Source: Reyranella sp.
GTDB taxonomy: Bacteria; Pseudomonadota; Alphaproteobacteria; Reyranellales; Reyranellaceae
DNA length: 24,820 bases
Assembly: GCA_030681635.1 (NCBI GenBank)
Contig: JAUXRT010000178.1
Span: 1 to 24,820 of the forward strand
Reading direction: 5' to 3'
Shown here: positions 14,864-22,600 of the stretch, piece after piece
How the letters are laid out: every line of letters starts with the position of its first letter
Position numbering within the stretch: the first letter of the stretch is position 1
Notes under the pieces: generated by a model
The model's input: only the letters and a program-made list of their open reading frames with translations
Databases searched by the model: none
What the model was told of the DNA's origin: nothing
Made by a program: the position numbers and the translations under genes

Positions 14864-15451
14864 TCACCCTGTTGTCGCGTCGAGCCGGACGCGTTCGCGG
14901 ATTTCTTCGATAGGCGCCCGCAGCAGGTCCACGCCGAATCGCGCGGTCGCCATGCCGAGCAGGAAATAGATCGCCGTTTGGTCTATCTCGATATCATGAG
15001 CCATCGCAAGGAACTGCTTCCTGGGCATCAGCACCGTAGTGAGGCCTGGTTCGATGTCGGCGCGGCTACGTGGCTCGGCATCGAGGCCGAGGTACATGAA
15101 TTCGCGCTGGATGAGCCGGTTTGGATAGAATCGGCCGGTGCCCAGGGAGTGCACCTCGCGGCATTGGTAGCCGGTCTCTTCGAGTACTTCGCGCTGCGAC
15201 GCTTCGAGCGGGGGTTCGCCGCCATCGATGGCACCGGCTGGAATTTCCAGCGTCTCCATGTTGAGGCTCGGGCGATACTGGCGAACCATGACGATGTCGC
15301 CTTCGATGGTCAGCGGCAGGCATATCACACCATCCGGGCCGGTCATGCGGTAGTACGCACCGGTCGCGTTGGCAGGCACCGCGCTTTCCTCGATCGCAAA
15401 CCAGGGCGTCGAGAAGACGGTGCGATAGTTCAGAGGGGAGCGATCCGCCAT
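14864..15451 (-). CDS. Nudix hydrolase (ADP-ribose/nucleotide-sugar pyrophosphatase type)
   Basis: The 195-residue protein has a perfect Nudix box at residues 73-95: GAIDGGE, seven residues, then REVLEETGY. All the Mg-binding Glu residues are in place. The N-terminal beta-strand region (LPLTIEGDIVMVRQYRPSLNMETLEIPAG) and the position of the box resemble ADP-ribose and GDP-mannose pyrophosphatases. Members cleave the diphosphate of X-linked nucleoside diphosphates. In this operon a nucleotide-sugar substrate, either for turnover or for controlling flux, is an attractive guess, but the sequence does not show it. It overlaps the kinase gene upstream by 22 bp, has a good AAGGTG Shine-Dalgarno, and ends 6 bp before the RmlC-like gene. 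Confidence 0.93.
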   Translation of the reverse strand: MADRSPLNYRTVFSTPWFAIEESAVPANATGAYYRMTGPDGVICLPLTIEGDIVMVRQYRPSLNMETLEIPAGAIDGGEPPLEASQREVLEETGYQCREVHSLGTGRFYPNRLIQREFMYLGLDAEPRSRADIEPGLTTVLMPRKQFLAMAHDIEIDQTAIYFLLGMATARFGVDLLRAPIEEIRERVRLDATTG

Positions 15452-16464
15452 TCGTCACCTTTGTCATAGATGATGGTGGATCCGGTAAAGTCGACGGCAA
15501 TGGGCACTGCAACGAGACTGGACAGGGCTCTACGGACCGCGCTCTGCTGCTCGGGTGGCACGACGAACACCAGAAACCCGGTTCCACCAGCGCCAAGCAA
15601 TTTGCCTCCAACGGCTCCGGCGCGCATGGCATCGTCGTAGACACGATCTATTATGTTGTTGCTGGTTCCTTCCGAAAGCGTGCGCTTCAGCAGCCAGCTC
15701 TCGTGCAGGAGCTTGCCGAAGTCCTCGAATTTTTCCGCCCGCAAAAGCTTCACCGCCTCGTCGACCATGCCGTGCATGCGGAAGAGCCGCTCGGCGTTGC
15801 GCCCCAGATTGTCGATCAGCTTTTTTGCGAAGTCGGACGAAATACGACTGCTGCCGGCATAGAACAGCATCAGCCAGCTCTCGAAGCCGGCACGCGAGGC
15901 GTCGGCAAGTTCCAGAGGCTCAACCTTGAAATTTTCGTCACGTCCGAATCGGATGACGTTGAGGCCCCCGTAGGCGCTTGCGACCTGGTCCTGGCAACCG
16001 ACATTTTCCTTCAGCTGATTCTGCTCCAGGTCGATTGCGTCACGAGCCAATTCCAGAGACCCGAGTCGGTTGCCGCGCATGGCGTGAAGCACGTTGATCA
16101 GGCCGACGGCAAAAGCCGAACTCGATCCAATCCCCGAACGCGCAGGTAGATCGCCCTGGTGATGCAATTCCACGCCATCGTCGTCGTTGAAACCCAGCGT
16201 CCGAAGGCCCGTGCGAACGGCCGGATGCAGGATTTCGGATATCGATCCCACAGTTTCAATGTGCGACCAGACGATACGGTGGCGGATGCCGAAGAAGGGC
16301 GGCAGATGCCGGCCACTGACGTAGCAATAGTGGTTGATCGCCATGGAGAGCACTGCGCCACCATGCTCGCGATACCAGGCGGGGTAGTCAGTACCCCCGC
16401 CGAAAAAGGATACGCGGTAGGGCGTACGGGAAATCGCCATGCGCATGGGGACGGTCTCTGACAT
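15430..16464 (-). CDS. GHMP-family sugar kinase, probable D-glycero-D-manno-heptose 7-phosphate kinase
   Basis: The 344-residue GHMP kinase begins with ISRTPYRVSFFGGGTDYPAWYREHGGAVLS, the N-terminus characteristic of HddA/WcbL-type heptose-7-phosphate 1-kinases. The ATP loop is DLPARSGIGSSSAFAVGL (about residues 105-122) and the C-terminal motif is GKLLGAGGTGFLVFV. HddA makes D-glycero-alpha-D-manno-heptose 1,7-bisphosphate for GDP-heptose synthesis. A related fucokinase-like or other sugar-1-kinase role is possible. The ATG at 16464 lies 5 bp after the dehydratase stop; a longer in-frame start at 16518 would overlap that gene. The partner genes gmhA, hddC (nucleotidyltransferase) and the phosphatase are not in the window. 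Confidence 0.88.
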   Translation of the reverse strand: MSETVPMRMAISRTPYRVSFFGGGTDYPAWYREHGGAVLSMAINHYCYVSGRHLPPFFGIRHRIVWSHIETVGSISEILHPAVRTGLRTLGFNDDDGVELHHQGDLPARSGIGSSSAFAVGLINVLHAMRGNRLGSLELARDAIDLEQNQLKENVGCQDQVASAYGGLNVIRFGRDENFKVEPLELADASRAGFESWLMLFYAGSSRISSDFAKKLIDNLGRNAERLFRMHGMVDEAVKLLRAEKFEDFGKLLHESWLLKRTLSEGTSNNIIDRVYDDAMRAGAVGGKLLGAGGTGFLVFVVPPEQQSAVRRALSSLVAVPIAVDFTGSTIIYDKGDEWRIAPL

Positions 16465-16469
16465 TTCGA

Positions 16470-17489
16470 TCAACGGGCCAGGAAACGGTTGCCCTCGGTG
16501 GCCACTCGACTGCGCCAATAGTCGAGCAGATCGCGCAATGTGGTCTCATAGGGAATTTCAGGCTTCCATCCGGTGTGCTTATGGAACTTCGCGGTATTTG
16601 GCACTTGAAGGTCGGCGTCGATGGGGCGCAGCCGGTCCGGATCGACCTCGATCTTGATCTTCGACTTGAGAGGCGAGAATGACAGCAGCTTGTCGAGCAC
16701 ATCCTTGATCGTGCAGGAATGGTTGCCGCCGATGTTGTAGTAGGCGCCGGCGACGGGATTGACGGTCACGAGCATGTAGTAGGCACGGACGGCATCCCGG
16801 ACGTCTGCGATCGTGCGCAACGACTGCAGGTTGCCGACCTTGACGACCGGCGGCAGCAAGCCATGTTCGATCATGGCGATCTGCTTGGCAAAGGTGGATT
16901 CGGCGAACACGTCGCCCCGCCGTGGGCCGGTATGGGTGAACATGCGTGTCGTCATCACGGTCATGCCATAGGCTTCGGCATAGAAGCGTCCGATCAGGTC
17001 GGTGCCGACCTTGGAAATCGCATAGGGCGAGGCAGGATGGAAGCTGCATTCCTCGTCGATCGGCAGCTTCTCCTTGGGAACCCGGCCGAATACTTCCGAT
17101 GAAGCGCAGACGTGGACGACTGCCTTCGGGGAATGTTCCTTCAGCGCTTCGAGAACCCTTAGCGTCCCCTGGACATTGGTATCCATCGTGTCGAGGGGGG
17201 AGTCGAAGCTGGTGCGGGGGAAGCTCTGCGCTGCCAGATGGAAAACATAGTCGGGAAGCGCCTTGGCGACGGCATTCTTGACCGAGAGCGTATCGCGTAT
17301 GTCTCCATAGACGAGCGATATCCTGTCTCCGGCATTGATCCGGCTCACGACAGGCGAAAGGTTGTCGAGCGGGCTGCGCCAGCGGCAAAGGCCAACTATG
17401 TCCCAGTCCGTCTTGTCGAGGAGAAATTCGGCCAAATGAGAGCCGACCATTCCCGTAATGCCCGTAATGAAAGCCCTTTTCGCAGCCAT
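16470..17489 (-). CDS. GDP-mannose-type 4,6-dehydratase (extended SDR), possibly acting on GDP-heptose
   Basis: This extended SDR of 339 residues removes water from an NDP-sugar to give the 4-keto-6-deoxy form. The NAD(P) loop is GITGMVGSHLAE (residues 10-21). The active-site Ser-Ser-Glu is at about 130-132 (CASSEVFG), and Tyr156 and Lys160 are in SPYAISK. The later block FTHTGPRRGDVFAESTFAKQIA and GNLQSLRTIADVRDAVRAYYML are typical of GDP-mannose 4,6-dehydratase-like enzymes, which include the GDP-heptose dehydratases DmhA/WcbK. The heptose-type kinase next door favours a heptose substrate; GDP-mannose remains possible. The ATG at 17489 is preferred because AAKRAFITGITG matches the family N-terminus; ATG 17510 and TTG 17516 are alternatives. 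It is the first gene of a four-gene minus-strand operon. Confidence 0.9.
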   Translation of the reverse strand: MAAKRAFITGITGMVGSHLAEFLLDKTDWDIVGLCRWRSPLDNLSPVVSRINAGDRISLVYGDIRDTLSVKNAVAKALPDYVFHLAAQSFPRTSFDSPLDTMDTNVQGTLRVLEALKEHSPKAVVHVCASSEVFGRVPKEKLPIDEECSFHPASPYAISKVGTDLIGRFYAEAYGMTVMTTRMFTHTGPRRGDVFAESTFAKQIAMIEHGLLPPVVKVGNLQSLRTIADVRDAVRAYYMLVTVNPVAGAYYNIGGNHSCTIKDVLDKLLSFSPLKSKIKIEVDPDRLRPIDADLQVPNTAKFHKHTGWKPEIPYETTLRDLLDYWRSRVATEGNRFLAR

Positions 17490-17686
17490 CGCCCGCTTGT
17501 CCCGTAGCATCCTCAATTTTTGCCTCGCCTCAAACGCTGGATACCTCTACCACTTTCCCATGAGAGCGGATCTGGATCGCGATTGCGCAAGATGGGCCCA
17601 GGATGGGCGGGACCATGTCGTTGCCATTGACGACGGTCGGCTCTAGTCTTTTTCTCGACGAAACGCAAAAAGCAAAGAAATACCTG
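17490..17686. other. Divergent intergenic region between the two sugar operons
   Basis: About 197 bp separates the dehydratase (minus) from E1 alpha (plus) and should carry both promoters. It is noticeably more AT-rich than the flanks. TTGACG at 17627-17632 is a reasonable plus-strand -35, but no good -10 follows at the right distance. In-frame ATGs at 17603 and 17615 would turn part of it into coding sequence for E1 alpha; codon choice there does not look coding. Confidence 0.4.
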
Positions 17687-18679
17687 ATGAGTCTCGTTTC
17701 GGAAGGCGTCTCCCAAGCCGTATCGACAGGTCTGTACAAGAGCCTCTTTCTCGCCCGGCGGTCGGAAGAATACATCGTCAAGCACTACCCCGAAAACCAG
17801 ATGCGTAGCCCGATGCACATGTCGATGGGGCAGGAGTTCGTGTCGGTCGGAGTATGCAGTGCGCTGGAAGGCAAGGGCGACATATTTGCATCGTATCGCA
17901 GTCACGCGGCATTTCTGGCCCAGACTCACGACACCGACCGATTCTTTGCCGAGCTCTACGGTCGAATGTCCGGGACAGGCGAGGGCAAAGGGGGCTCGAT
18001 GCATCTCGCGGCGCCGGACAGTGGACATCTGCTGTCGAGCGGGGTCGTGGCGACCCAAATACCGGTCGCAATCGGCGCTGCTTTCGCCAATGCTCGTCTG
18101 AGGACCGGACGTACGGCTGTGGCGTTCTTCGGCGACGGTGCGACGGACGCTGGCGTTTTCTGGGAGAGCGTGAACGCGGCTTCACTATTTCGTTTGCCCG
18201 TCATGTTCGTCTGTGAGGACAACGGCTACGCGGTCGATACTCCGCGCGCCGCTCGGCAAACATTTGAGAGCCTGACGGAAGCGGTTCGACCGTTCGGTTG
18301 CGATGTCTATGAAGATGACAGCGGAGACGTTGAAAGCGTCTATCTCCTTGCGCGTCGCGCCGCTGAAACGGCTCGAAGCAAACGGCGGCCGGCGTTCCTC
18401 AACATCAAGTGCTGTCGCTTTCTCGAGCATGTCGGTACCGGTGAGGATTGGCATTGGGGCTATCGCGACAAGGAAGCAACAGTGCGTGACTGGATTGCGC
18501 GCGATGCCGTGATTACACAGCGCAGGCGACTGCTCGCTCTCGGCGTTGCTGAACAGGAGATCGTGGCCTTGGAAGGTGAGGTCGAAAGTATTGTTCGAAG
18601 AAGCGTCGAGCGGGCCGTTGCTGCTGCGATACCAGGTCCGGAACGTCTCTACGCCGGTGTGTTCCATGCGAAAGCTTGA
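17687..18679 (+). CDS. TPP-dependent dehydrogenase E1 component, alpha subunit (first copy)
   Basis: The protein matches the alpha subunit of 2-oxoacid dehydrogenase E1 (pyruvate/acetoin/branched-chain type). With E1 beta it would bind thiamine diphosphate and decarboxylate a 2-oxo acid. Seen are SPMHMSMGQEFVSVGVC, ASYRSHAAFLAQ (with the cofactor-loop His), the GEGKGGSMHLAAPDSG loop, and the TPP/Mg motif from GDGATDAGVFWE (about 149) to CEDNG (about 178). From ATG 17687 it has 330 residues; the upstream ATGs 17603 and 17615 would add 28 or 24 poorly conserved residues. It overlaps E1 beta by 14 bp. Its neighbours are sugar genes, and no E2 or E3 gene is seen, so an ordinary dehydrogenase complex is not supported here. 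Acetoin-type enzymes are the closest in style. Confidence 0.9.
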   Translation: MSLVSEGVSQAVSTGLYKSLFLARRSEEYIVKHYPENQMRSPMHMSMGQEFVSVGVCSALEGKGDIFASYRSHAAFLAQTHDTDRFFAELYGRMSGTGEGKGGSMHLAAPDSGHLLSSGVVATQIPVAIGAAFANARLRTGRTAVAFFGDGATDAGVFWESVNAASLFRLPVMFVCEDNGYAVDTPRAARQTFESLTEAVRPFGCDVYEDDSGDVESVYLLARRAAETARSKRRPAFLNIKCCRFLEHVGTGEDWHWGYRDKEATVRDWIARDAVITQRRRLLALGVAEQEIVALEGEVESIVRRSVERAVAAAIPGPERLYAGVFHAKA

Positions 18680-19706
18680 CTATAGCGGTGCCATCCGTGA
18701 GGCGATGTCTCAGGAGATGGAACGCGACGAGCGGGTTTTCGTCTACGGCATCGGCGTTCCGACCTTTTCCAAGATCTTCGGCACGACCAATGGTCTGCAG
18801 GAGAAATTCGGCCCGGAACGCTGCTTCGATACGCCCATTTCCGAGGACGCCATGACGGGTTTCGGCCTGGGAGCGGCGATTCGCGGGTTGAGGCCCATTC
18901 ACGTCCACATTCGCGTCGATTTCATGCTTCTCGCGACCAACCAGCTCGTGAACATGGTCTCGAACTACATCTATTCGACAGGCGGCAAGCTTTCCGTTCC
19001 CCTCGTCGTGCGTGCCGTCATCGGGCGCGGCTGGGGACAGGGTGCCCAGCACAGCAAGAGTCTGTTCTCGAATTTCACCCATATTCCCGGGCTCAAGGTC
19101 ATCGCGCCGACGACTCCTGCCGATGCGAAGGGAATGCTCACGGCGGCGATCCGGGACGACAATCCCGTCATCTGCTTCGAGCACCGCTGGCTCTACTGGG
19201 CCGAAGAGGATGTACCGGAGGAACCATACGAGACGCCGCTCGGGGTGGGGCGCATCTTGCGGCCAGGCAAGGACGTGACGATCGTCGGCCTCTCCTGGAT
19301 GAACGTGGAGGCGCGCCTGGCTGCCGACATCCTGGCCCGCCGTGGCGTTTCTGTGGAAATAGTCGACCCCCGCACCCTGGTGCCGCTCGATGAGAAGCTG
19401 ATCGTCGAATCGGTCGCACGGACCGGGCGATGCGTCATTGCCGACTGCGACTGGGTTAACAGCGGCTTCAGCGCCGAGCTTTCTGCGTTGGTGAACGAGA
19501 AGTGCTTTGGAAGGCTGAAGACACCCGTTCGGCGCATCGGCTTCGCCCACACGCCATGTCCGACGGTGCGGGAGCTGGAGAACGAATTTTACCCCAACGC
19601 CAAGACCATCGTGCGTAACGTGGAAGAGATGCTCGGCCTCGAACCCGCGAATCTCGATAGCGAGGACTTCTTCAGCCACGAACGCCGCTTCAGGGGCCCC
19701 TTCTAG
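18666..19706 (+). CDS. TPP-dependent dehydrogenase E1 component, beta subunit
   Basis: This transketolase-like beta subunit of 346 residues has the catalytic Glu at about residue 60 (TPISEDAMTGFGLGAAIRG). The block VDFMLLATNQLVNMVSNYIYSTGGKLSVPLVVRA follows. The active-site His is in GAQHSKSL (about 128), then come FTHIPGLKVIAPTTPADAKGML and a C-terminal transketolase domain from about GKDVTIVGLSWM. All expected key residues are present, so the enzyme should be active with the alpha subunit. The ATG at 18666 lies 14 bp inside E1 alpha (start of MRKLDYSGAIREAM, the family's N-terminus), indicating coupled translation and an equimolar pair. The SDR gene follows 38 bp downstream. Confidence 0.93.
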   Translation: MRKLDYSGAIREAMSQEMERDERVFVYGIGVPTFSKIFGTTNGLQEKFGPERCFDTPISEDAMTGFGLGAAIRGLRPIHVHIRVDFMLLATNQLVNMVSNYIYSTGGKLSVPLVVRAVIGRGWGQGAQHSKSLFSNFTHIPGLKVIAPTTPADAKGMLTAAIRDDNPVICFEHRWLYWAEEDVPEEPYETPLGVGRILRPGKDVTIVGLSWMNVEARLAADILARRGVSVEIVDPRTLVPLDEKLIVESVARTGRCVIADCDWVNSGFSAELSALVNEKCFGRLKTPVRRIGFAHTPCPTVRELENEFYPNAKTIVRNVEEMLGLEPANLDSEDFFSHERRFRGPF

Positions 19707-19744
19707 GCGCGGCTGCTTCGCTGCTGCCCGCATCGGAGAGATGC

Positions 19745-20530
19745 ATGGATTATGGACTGAAGGGACGTTCGGCTCTGGTGACGGGCGGCAGTCACGGCAT
19801 CGGGCTGGCGACGGCGCGACAACTCGCGGCGGAGGGCTGTAACGTCGCCATCTGCTCGCGTTCCGCGGCCCGCCTGAAAAGTGCCACCGCCGAACTCGAG
19901 GCCTACGGCGTGCGGACGTTGGCCGTGGCTGCAGATCTCCTCGAGGGCAATGCCGCTGATCGAGTTATGGATACCGTGGAGCGGGAGTGGGGCGAAATCC
20001 AGATCCTCGTCAATAATGTCGGCGGTGGTGGGCGTTGGGGAAAGGAGATCGTCGAGGAAACTGAGGTCCGCGTCTGGTCCGAGGTCTACGAGAAAAACGC
20101 GATGGCGGCGGTTCGCTTTACGCATCGCGCCTTGCGGCTGATGAGACGCGCGAAGTGGGGAAGAATCGTCACGATCACCTCGATTTTCGGGGGAAACGAA
20201 GGCGGTGGGCGGCCGTGGTTCACGATGGCGAAGGCGGCGGAAACGGCGCTCATGAAATCCCTGTCCCGGATGTCCTACCTGGTCCGAGACGGCATCACCT
20301 TCAACTGTGTGGCGCCGGGAGGCATCTACATCCCGGGCACGGGCTTCGAGGATGAGCGTGATCGTGATCCCCAGGGTTTTGCCCGGATGATAGACTTGGA
20401 GTATCCGCTCGGTCGCCTGGGAACGCCGGAGGAGGTGGCCGCAGTGGTCGCATTCCTCTGTTCGGCACAGGCCGGTCTCGTCAATGGCGCCAACATCACG
20501 GTTGATGGCGGGCAGAGCAGGGGACTATGA
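19745..20530 (+). CDS. SDR family protein with catalytic Tyr replaced by Phe
   Basis: The 261-residue classical SDR (FabG-like length) has an intact cofactor loop TGGSHGIGLATA (residues 13-24), NNVGG, and active-site Asn118 and Ser146 (TITSIFGG). The signature YxxxK reads F-T-M-A-K: Phe159 (codon TTC at 20219-20221) replaces the proton-donating Tyr, while Lys163 is kept. The C-terminus ANITVDGGQSRGL is normal. The protein may be catalytically altered, use another acid, or bind without turning over. It has a GGAG Shine-Dalgarno six bases before ATG 19745. It follows E1 beta in the same direction, so it probably acts on the E1 product or a related keto-sugar. A strong terminator lies directly after its stop. 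Confidence 0.9.
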   Translation: MDYGLKGRSALVTGGSHGIGLATARQLAAEGCNVAICSRSAARLKSATAELEAYGVRTLAVAADLLEGNAADRVMDTVEREWGEIQILVNNVGGGGRWGKEIVEETEVRVWSEVYEKNAMAAVRFTHRALRLMRRAKWGRIVTITSIFGGNEGGGRPWFTMAKAAETALMKSLSRMSYLVRDGITFNCVAPGGIYIPGTGFEDERDRDPQGFARMIDLEYPLGRLGTPEEVAAVVAFLCSAQAGLVNGANITVDGGQSRGL

Positions 20531-20533
20531 GTG

Positions 20534-20556
20534 CGGCGCCCGGGCGCCGGTTTTTT
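20534..20556 (+). terminator. Intrinsic terminator after the SDR gene
   Basis: CGGCGCCC and GGGCGCCG (20534-20549) form a perfect 16 bp palindrome, allowing a 6 bp GC stem with a CCGG loop. One G and six T residues follow at once (20551-20556). It starts four bases after the SDR stop and ends 12 bases before the next ATG, so it would separate or attenuate the methyltransferase and glycosyltransferase genes. Confidence 0.8.
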
Positions 20557-20567
20557 GGGGAGCCTTT

Positions 20568-21497
20568 ATGCCTTCGTTGAAACCGATCGACTTCGCCGAC
20601 ATTTTCGGCACCACGCTCGACCTCTTGTCGGAAGCCACGCACACAGCGATCAGCGCCCACAACTGGAATTACAGGGTTCTCGAAGGTGCCGAACGAGACG
20701 CTGTCACGATCGATCTCCTCCAGCGTATCGAGAGTCGTAGACTGACGCTGGTGCAGAACGAGGACAAGTCGCGCTGGGAGCGGGGTTGGGGCGAGAACCT
20801 CGACGATTTCAAGAAGAGCGGCGGCAAACTGGAAGCCTTGCTGCCCAAATACATCCGGCCCGGCCTGCCGGTGCGGCTCTACCGCGAATTCGTGCAGCCA
20901 GAGGATCCGAACTTCGAGAGTAATTGGTATTCGATCTATCGCGGCTGGTTTGTTCAGCGCCATCTCTCTGGTTTCAAGAACATCTTCGAGTTCGGTTCTG
21001 GATCCGGTTTCAACGTTGCCTATTTGGCTCAGCAGTTTCCCGGGACGCGGGTGATGGGATTGGACTGGGCACAGCCGTCCGTGGAAATAGTCGAGGCGCT
21101 GCGGAAGGAGCACGGATTGAATGTCGCTGGGCGGCAGTTCGACTTTTTTCACCCAGACGAGACGCTCGACATGCCGGCGAGCAGCGCGGTCTTCACCGTC
21201 GGGGCGCTAGAGCAGACCGGCACTCAGTGGGAGAGTTTCCTCGATTTCATTCTGAAGAAGAAGCCGGAGTGCTGCTTTCACATCGAACCGATCTACGAGT
21301 GGTACGATCACGAGAACAACCTCGTCGACTATACGGCATGGAAGGCGCACGAGATCCGTAATTTCTGGCGTGGCTTTCCGGGCAAGATCATCGAGCTCGA
21401 GAAGCAAGGTCGTGCCCGCATTCTCAAGACCAAGCGCATCAACTTCGGCAGTCTCGTGGTCGAGGGATATTCGCAGTTCTTCTGGAAGCCTGTCTAG
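20568..21497 (+). CDS. Class I SAM-dependent methyltransferase
   Basis: The 309-residue protein carries an N-terminal alpha-helical region of about 130 residues. A Rossmann methyltransferase core follows: FKNIFEFGSGSGFNVAYLAQQFPGTRVMGLDWAQPSVE holds the SAM-binding GxGxG and the acidic residue at the end of strand 2. VFTVGALEQTGT marks the strand-4 region. The ending LVVEGYSQFFWKP is tidy and the protein complete. The acceptor is unknown; a sugar in the locus is most likely from context. ATG 20568 follows a GGGGAG Shine-Dalgarno (about 20557-20562) lying directly behind the terminator's T run. Transcription must therefore read through that hairpin or start at an unseen promoter. The glycosyltransferase-like gene starts 10 bp downstream. 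Confidence 0.82.
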   Translation: MPSLKPIDFADIFGTTLDLLSEATHTAISAHNWNYRVLEGAERDAVTIDLLQRIESRRLTLVQNEDKSRWERGWGENLDDFKKSGGKLEALLPKYIRPGLPVRLYREFVQPEDPNFESNWYSIYRGWFVQRHLSGFKNIFEFGSGSGFNVAYLAQQFPGTRVMGLDWAQPSVEIVEALRKEHGLNVAGRQFDFFHPDETLDMPASSAVFTVGALEQTGTQWESFLDFILKKKPECCFHIEPIYEWYDHENNLVDYTAWKAHEIRNFWRGFPGKIIELEKQGRARILKTKRINFGSLVVEGYSQFFWKPV

Positions 21498-21507
21498 GCA
21501 CACGCCG

Positions 21508-22590
21508 ATGTCGGAGTCGCGCAAGGGCGAGACGAGGCGGCCATACCTGACGATTGTTGGCTGGACGCGCAACGATGGCTACACCGCGAACTACGCGGAA
21601 AGAATTACGCACGCGATCGGTCTGCTCATGCGGCAACTTGAGGCGCACCGGATACCGTCCGAACTGATCGTCGTCGAATGGAATCCGCCTATCGATCGTC
21701 CGCGCATGTCCGACCTCGTCGGTCGGTTGAACGCCCCGCATACAACAGTCCGCTTCGTCGAGGTCGGTGAAGAGTATCACAGGCGTCTGAAGGGCTGGAA
21801 AGAGCGGGGGCTGCCGACTGTCGCGGCACTAAGCGTCGGCATACGAAGAGCCCGGGGACAATTCCTCACGCCCAAGGCGCTCGATACGTTTTACTCGGAC
21901 GAACTCATTGCTCGTATCTCGATGCGTGACCTCGACGAAGGCTGCGTCTACCGCGTGGACCGGTGCGACGTTCAGATCGATGGCCAAGGATGGTTGGGCG
22001 CATCCGACGACGCATTGTTCGGACTCCTGGCGGGTTCACCGATGCAGCGCCATGTGCGCCAGCAACAGAGCCCGCAATGGAAGATTCGCGACCTCCATAC
22101 GAATGGCTGTGGCGACTTCACTCTGTTGTCGACTGACCGATGGCACCAGATGCGAGGATACCCAGAGGACACGACAGTATTGGGACTGGATGCCGATTCC
22201 ATCGCCCTCCACGCCGCGGCGGGCTACGGCGCACGGGAAGTGTGCTGGCCGGACGACTGCGCCGTCTACAAGATCGTTCAGGCAATGACCCACAATCAGC
22301 GTGTCTTCCCGGTCTGGAAGACGTGGCAGCAGGGGCTCGACAGATGGCTCCTTGAACTGAATCAAAGGGATCTGGGACACAGGATCCGAATGTTGCTCGA
22401 CTATCCGAAAAGGCGTGTGCTGGGAATCGAGAGTGTTCTCGCGCCGTCGATTGAGCGCAACTTCGTCGCTAGGGCGACACGCTTTGCACGGAACGACGTA
22501 TCAAGGCCGATGAACGATGCAAACTGGGGCCTGGGAGACGTCTTGTTGCCAGAGCGTGTGGTGTCTCGGGCAGCGTGGGACGCTGATTGA
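21508..22590 (+). CDS. Glycosyltransferase-like protein (GT-A fold suspected)
   Basis: The 360-residue protein looks like a GT2-type glycosyltransferase. It opens with RPYLTIVGWTRNDGY and a first Rossmann-like unit, continues with ELIVVEWNPPIDRPRMSDL, then VGIRRARGQFLTPKALDTFYSDELI, where GT-A enzymes carry the metal-binding DxD loop. GCGDFTLLSTDRWHQMRGYPE resembles the acceptor-side block of such enzymes. The usual DxD is not clearly preserved (ALDTFYSDE), so metal use is uncertain. It would transfer a sugar in surface-polysaccharide assembly; no donor or acceptor can be named. ATG 21508 is used because the longer frame upstream only overlaps the methyltransferase. It ends 10 bp before the convergent FkbM gene. 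Confidence 0.65.
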   Translation: MSESRKGETRRPYLTIVGWTRNDGYTANYAERITHAIGLLMRQLEAHRIPSELIVVEWNPPIDRPRMSDLVGRLNAPHTTVRFVEVGEEYHRRLKGWKERGLPTVAALSVGIRRARGQFLTPKALDTFYSDELIARISMRDLDEGCVYRVDRCDVQIDGQGWLGASDDALFGLLAGSPMQRHVRQQQSPQWKIRDLHTNGCGDFTLLSTDRWHQMRGYPEDTTVLGLDADSIALHAAAGYGAREVCWPDDCAVYKIVQAMTHNQRVFPVWKTWQQGLDRWLLELNQRDLGHRIRMLLDYPKRRVLGIESVLAPSIERNFVARATRFARNDVSRPMNDANWGLGDVLLPERVVSRAAWDAD

Positions 22591-22600
22591 TACGTTCGCT

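Noticed and set aside
17603..17686. N-terminal extension of E1 alpha starting at ATG 17603 or 17615
   Set aside because: The extra residues have no counterpart in the second E1 alpha copy, codon use looks intergenic, and no well-spaced Shine-Dalgarno is present. It is kept only as an alternative start.
17687..19706. Reading E1 alpha/beta as an ordinary pyruvate or acetoin dehydrogenase operon
   Set aside because: No lipoyl-domain E2 or E3 gene follows; an SDR, a terminator and a methyltransferase do. It cannot be excluded that E2/E3 are supplied from elsewhere, so the functional call is kept open.
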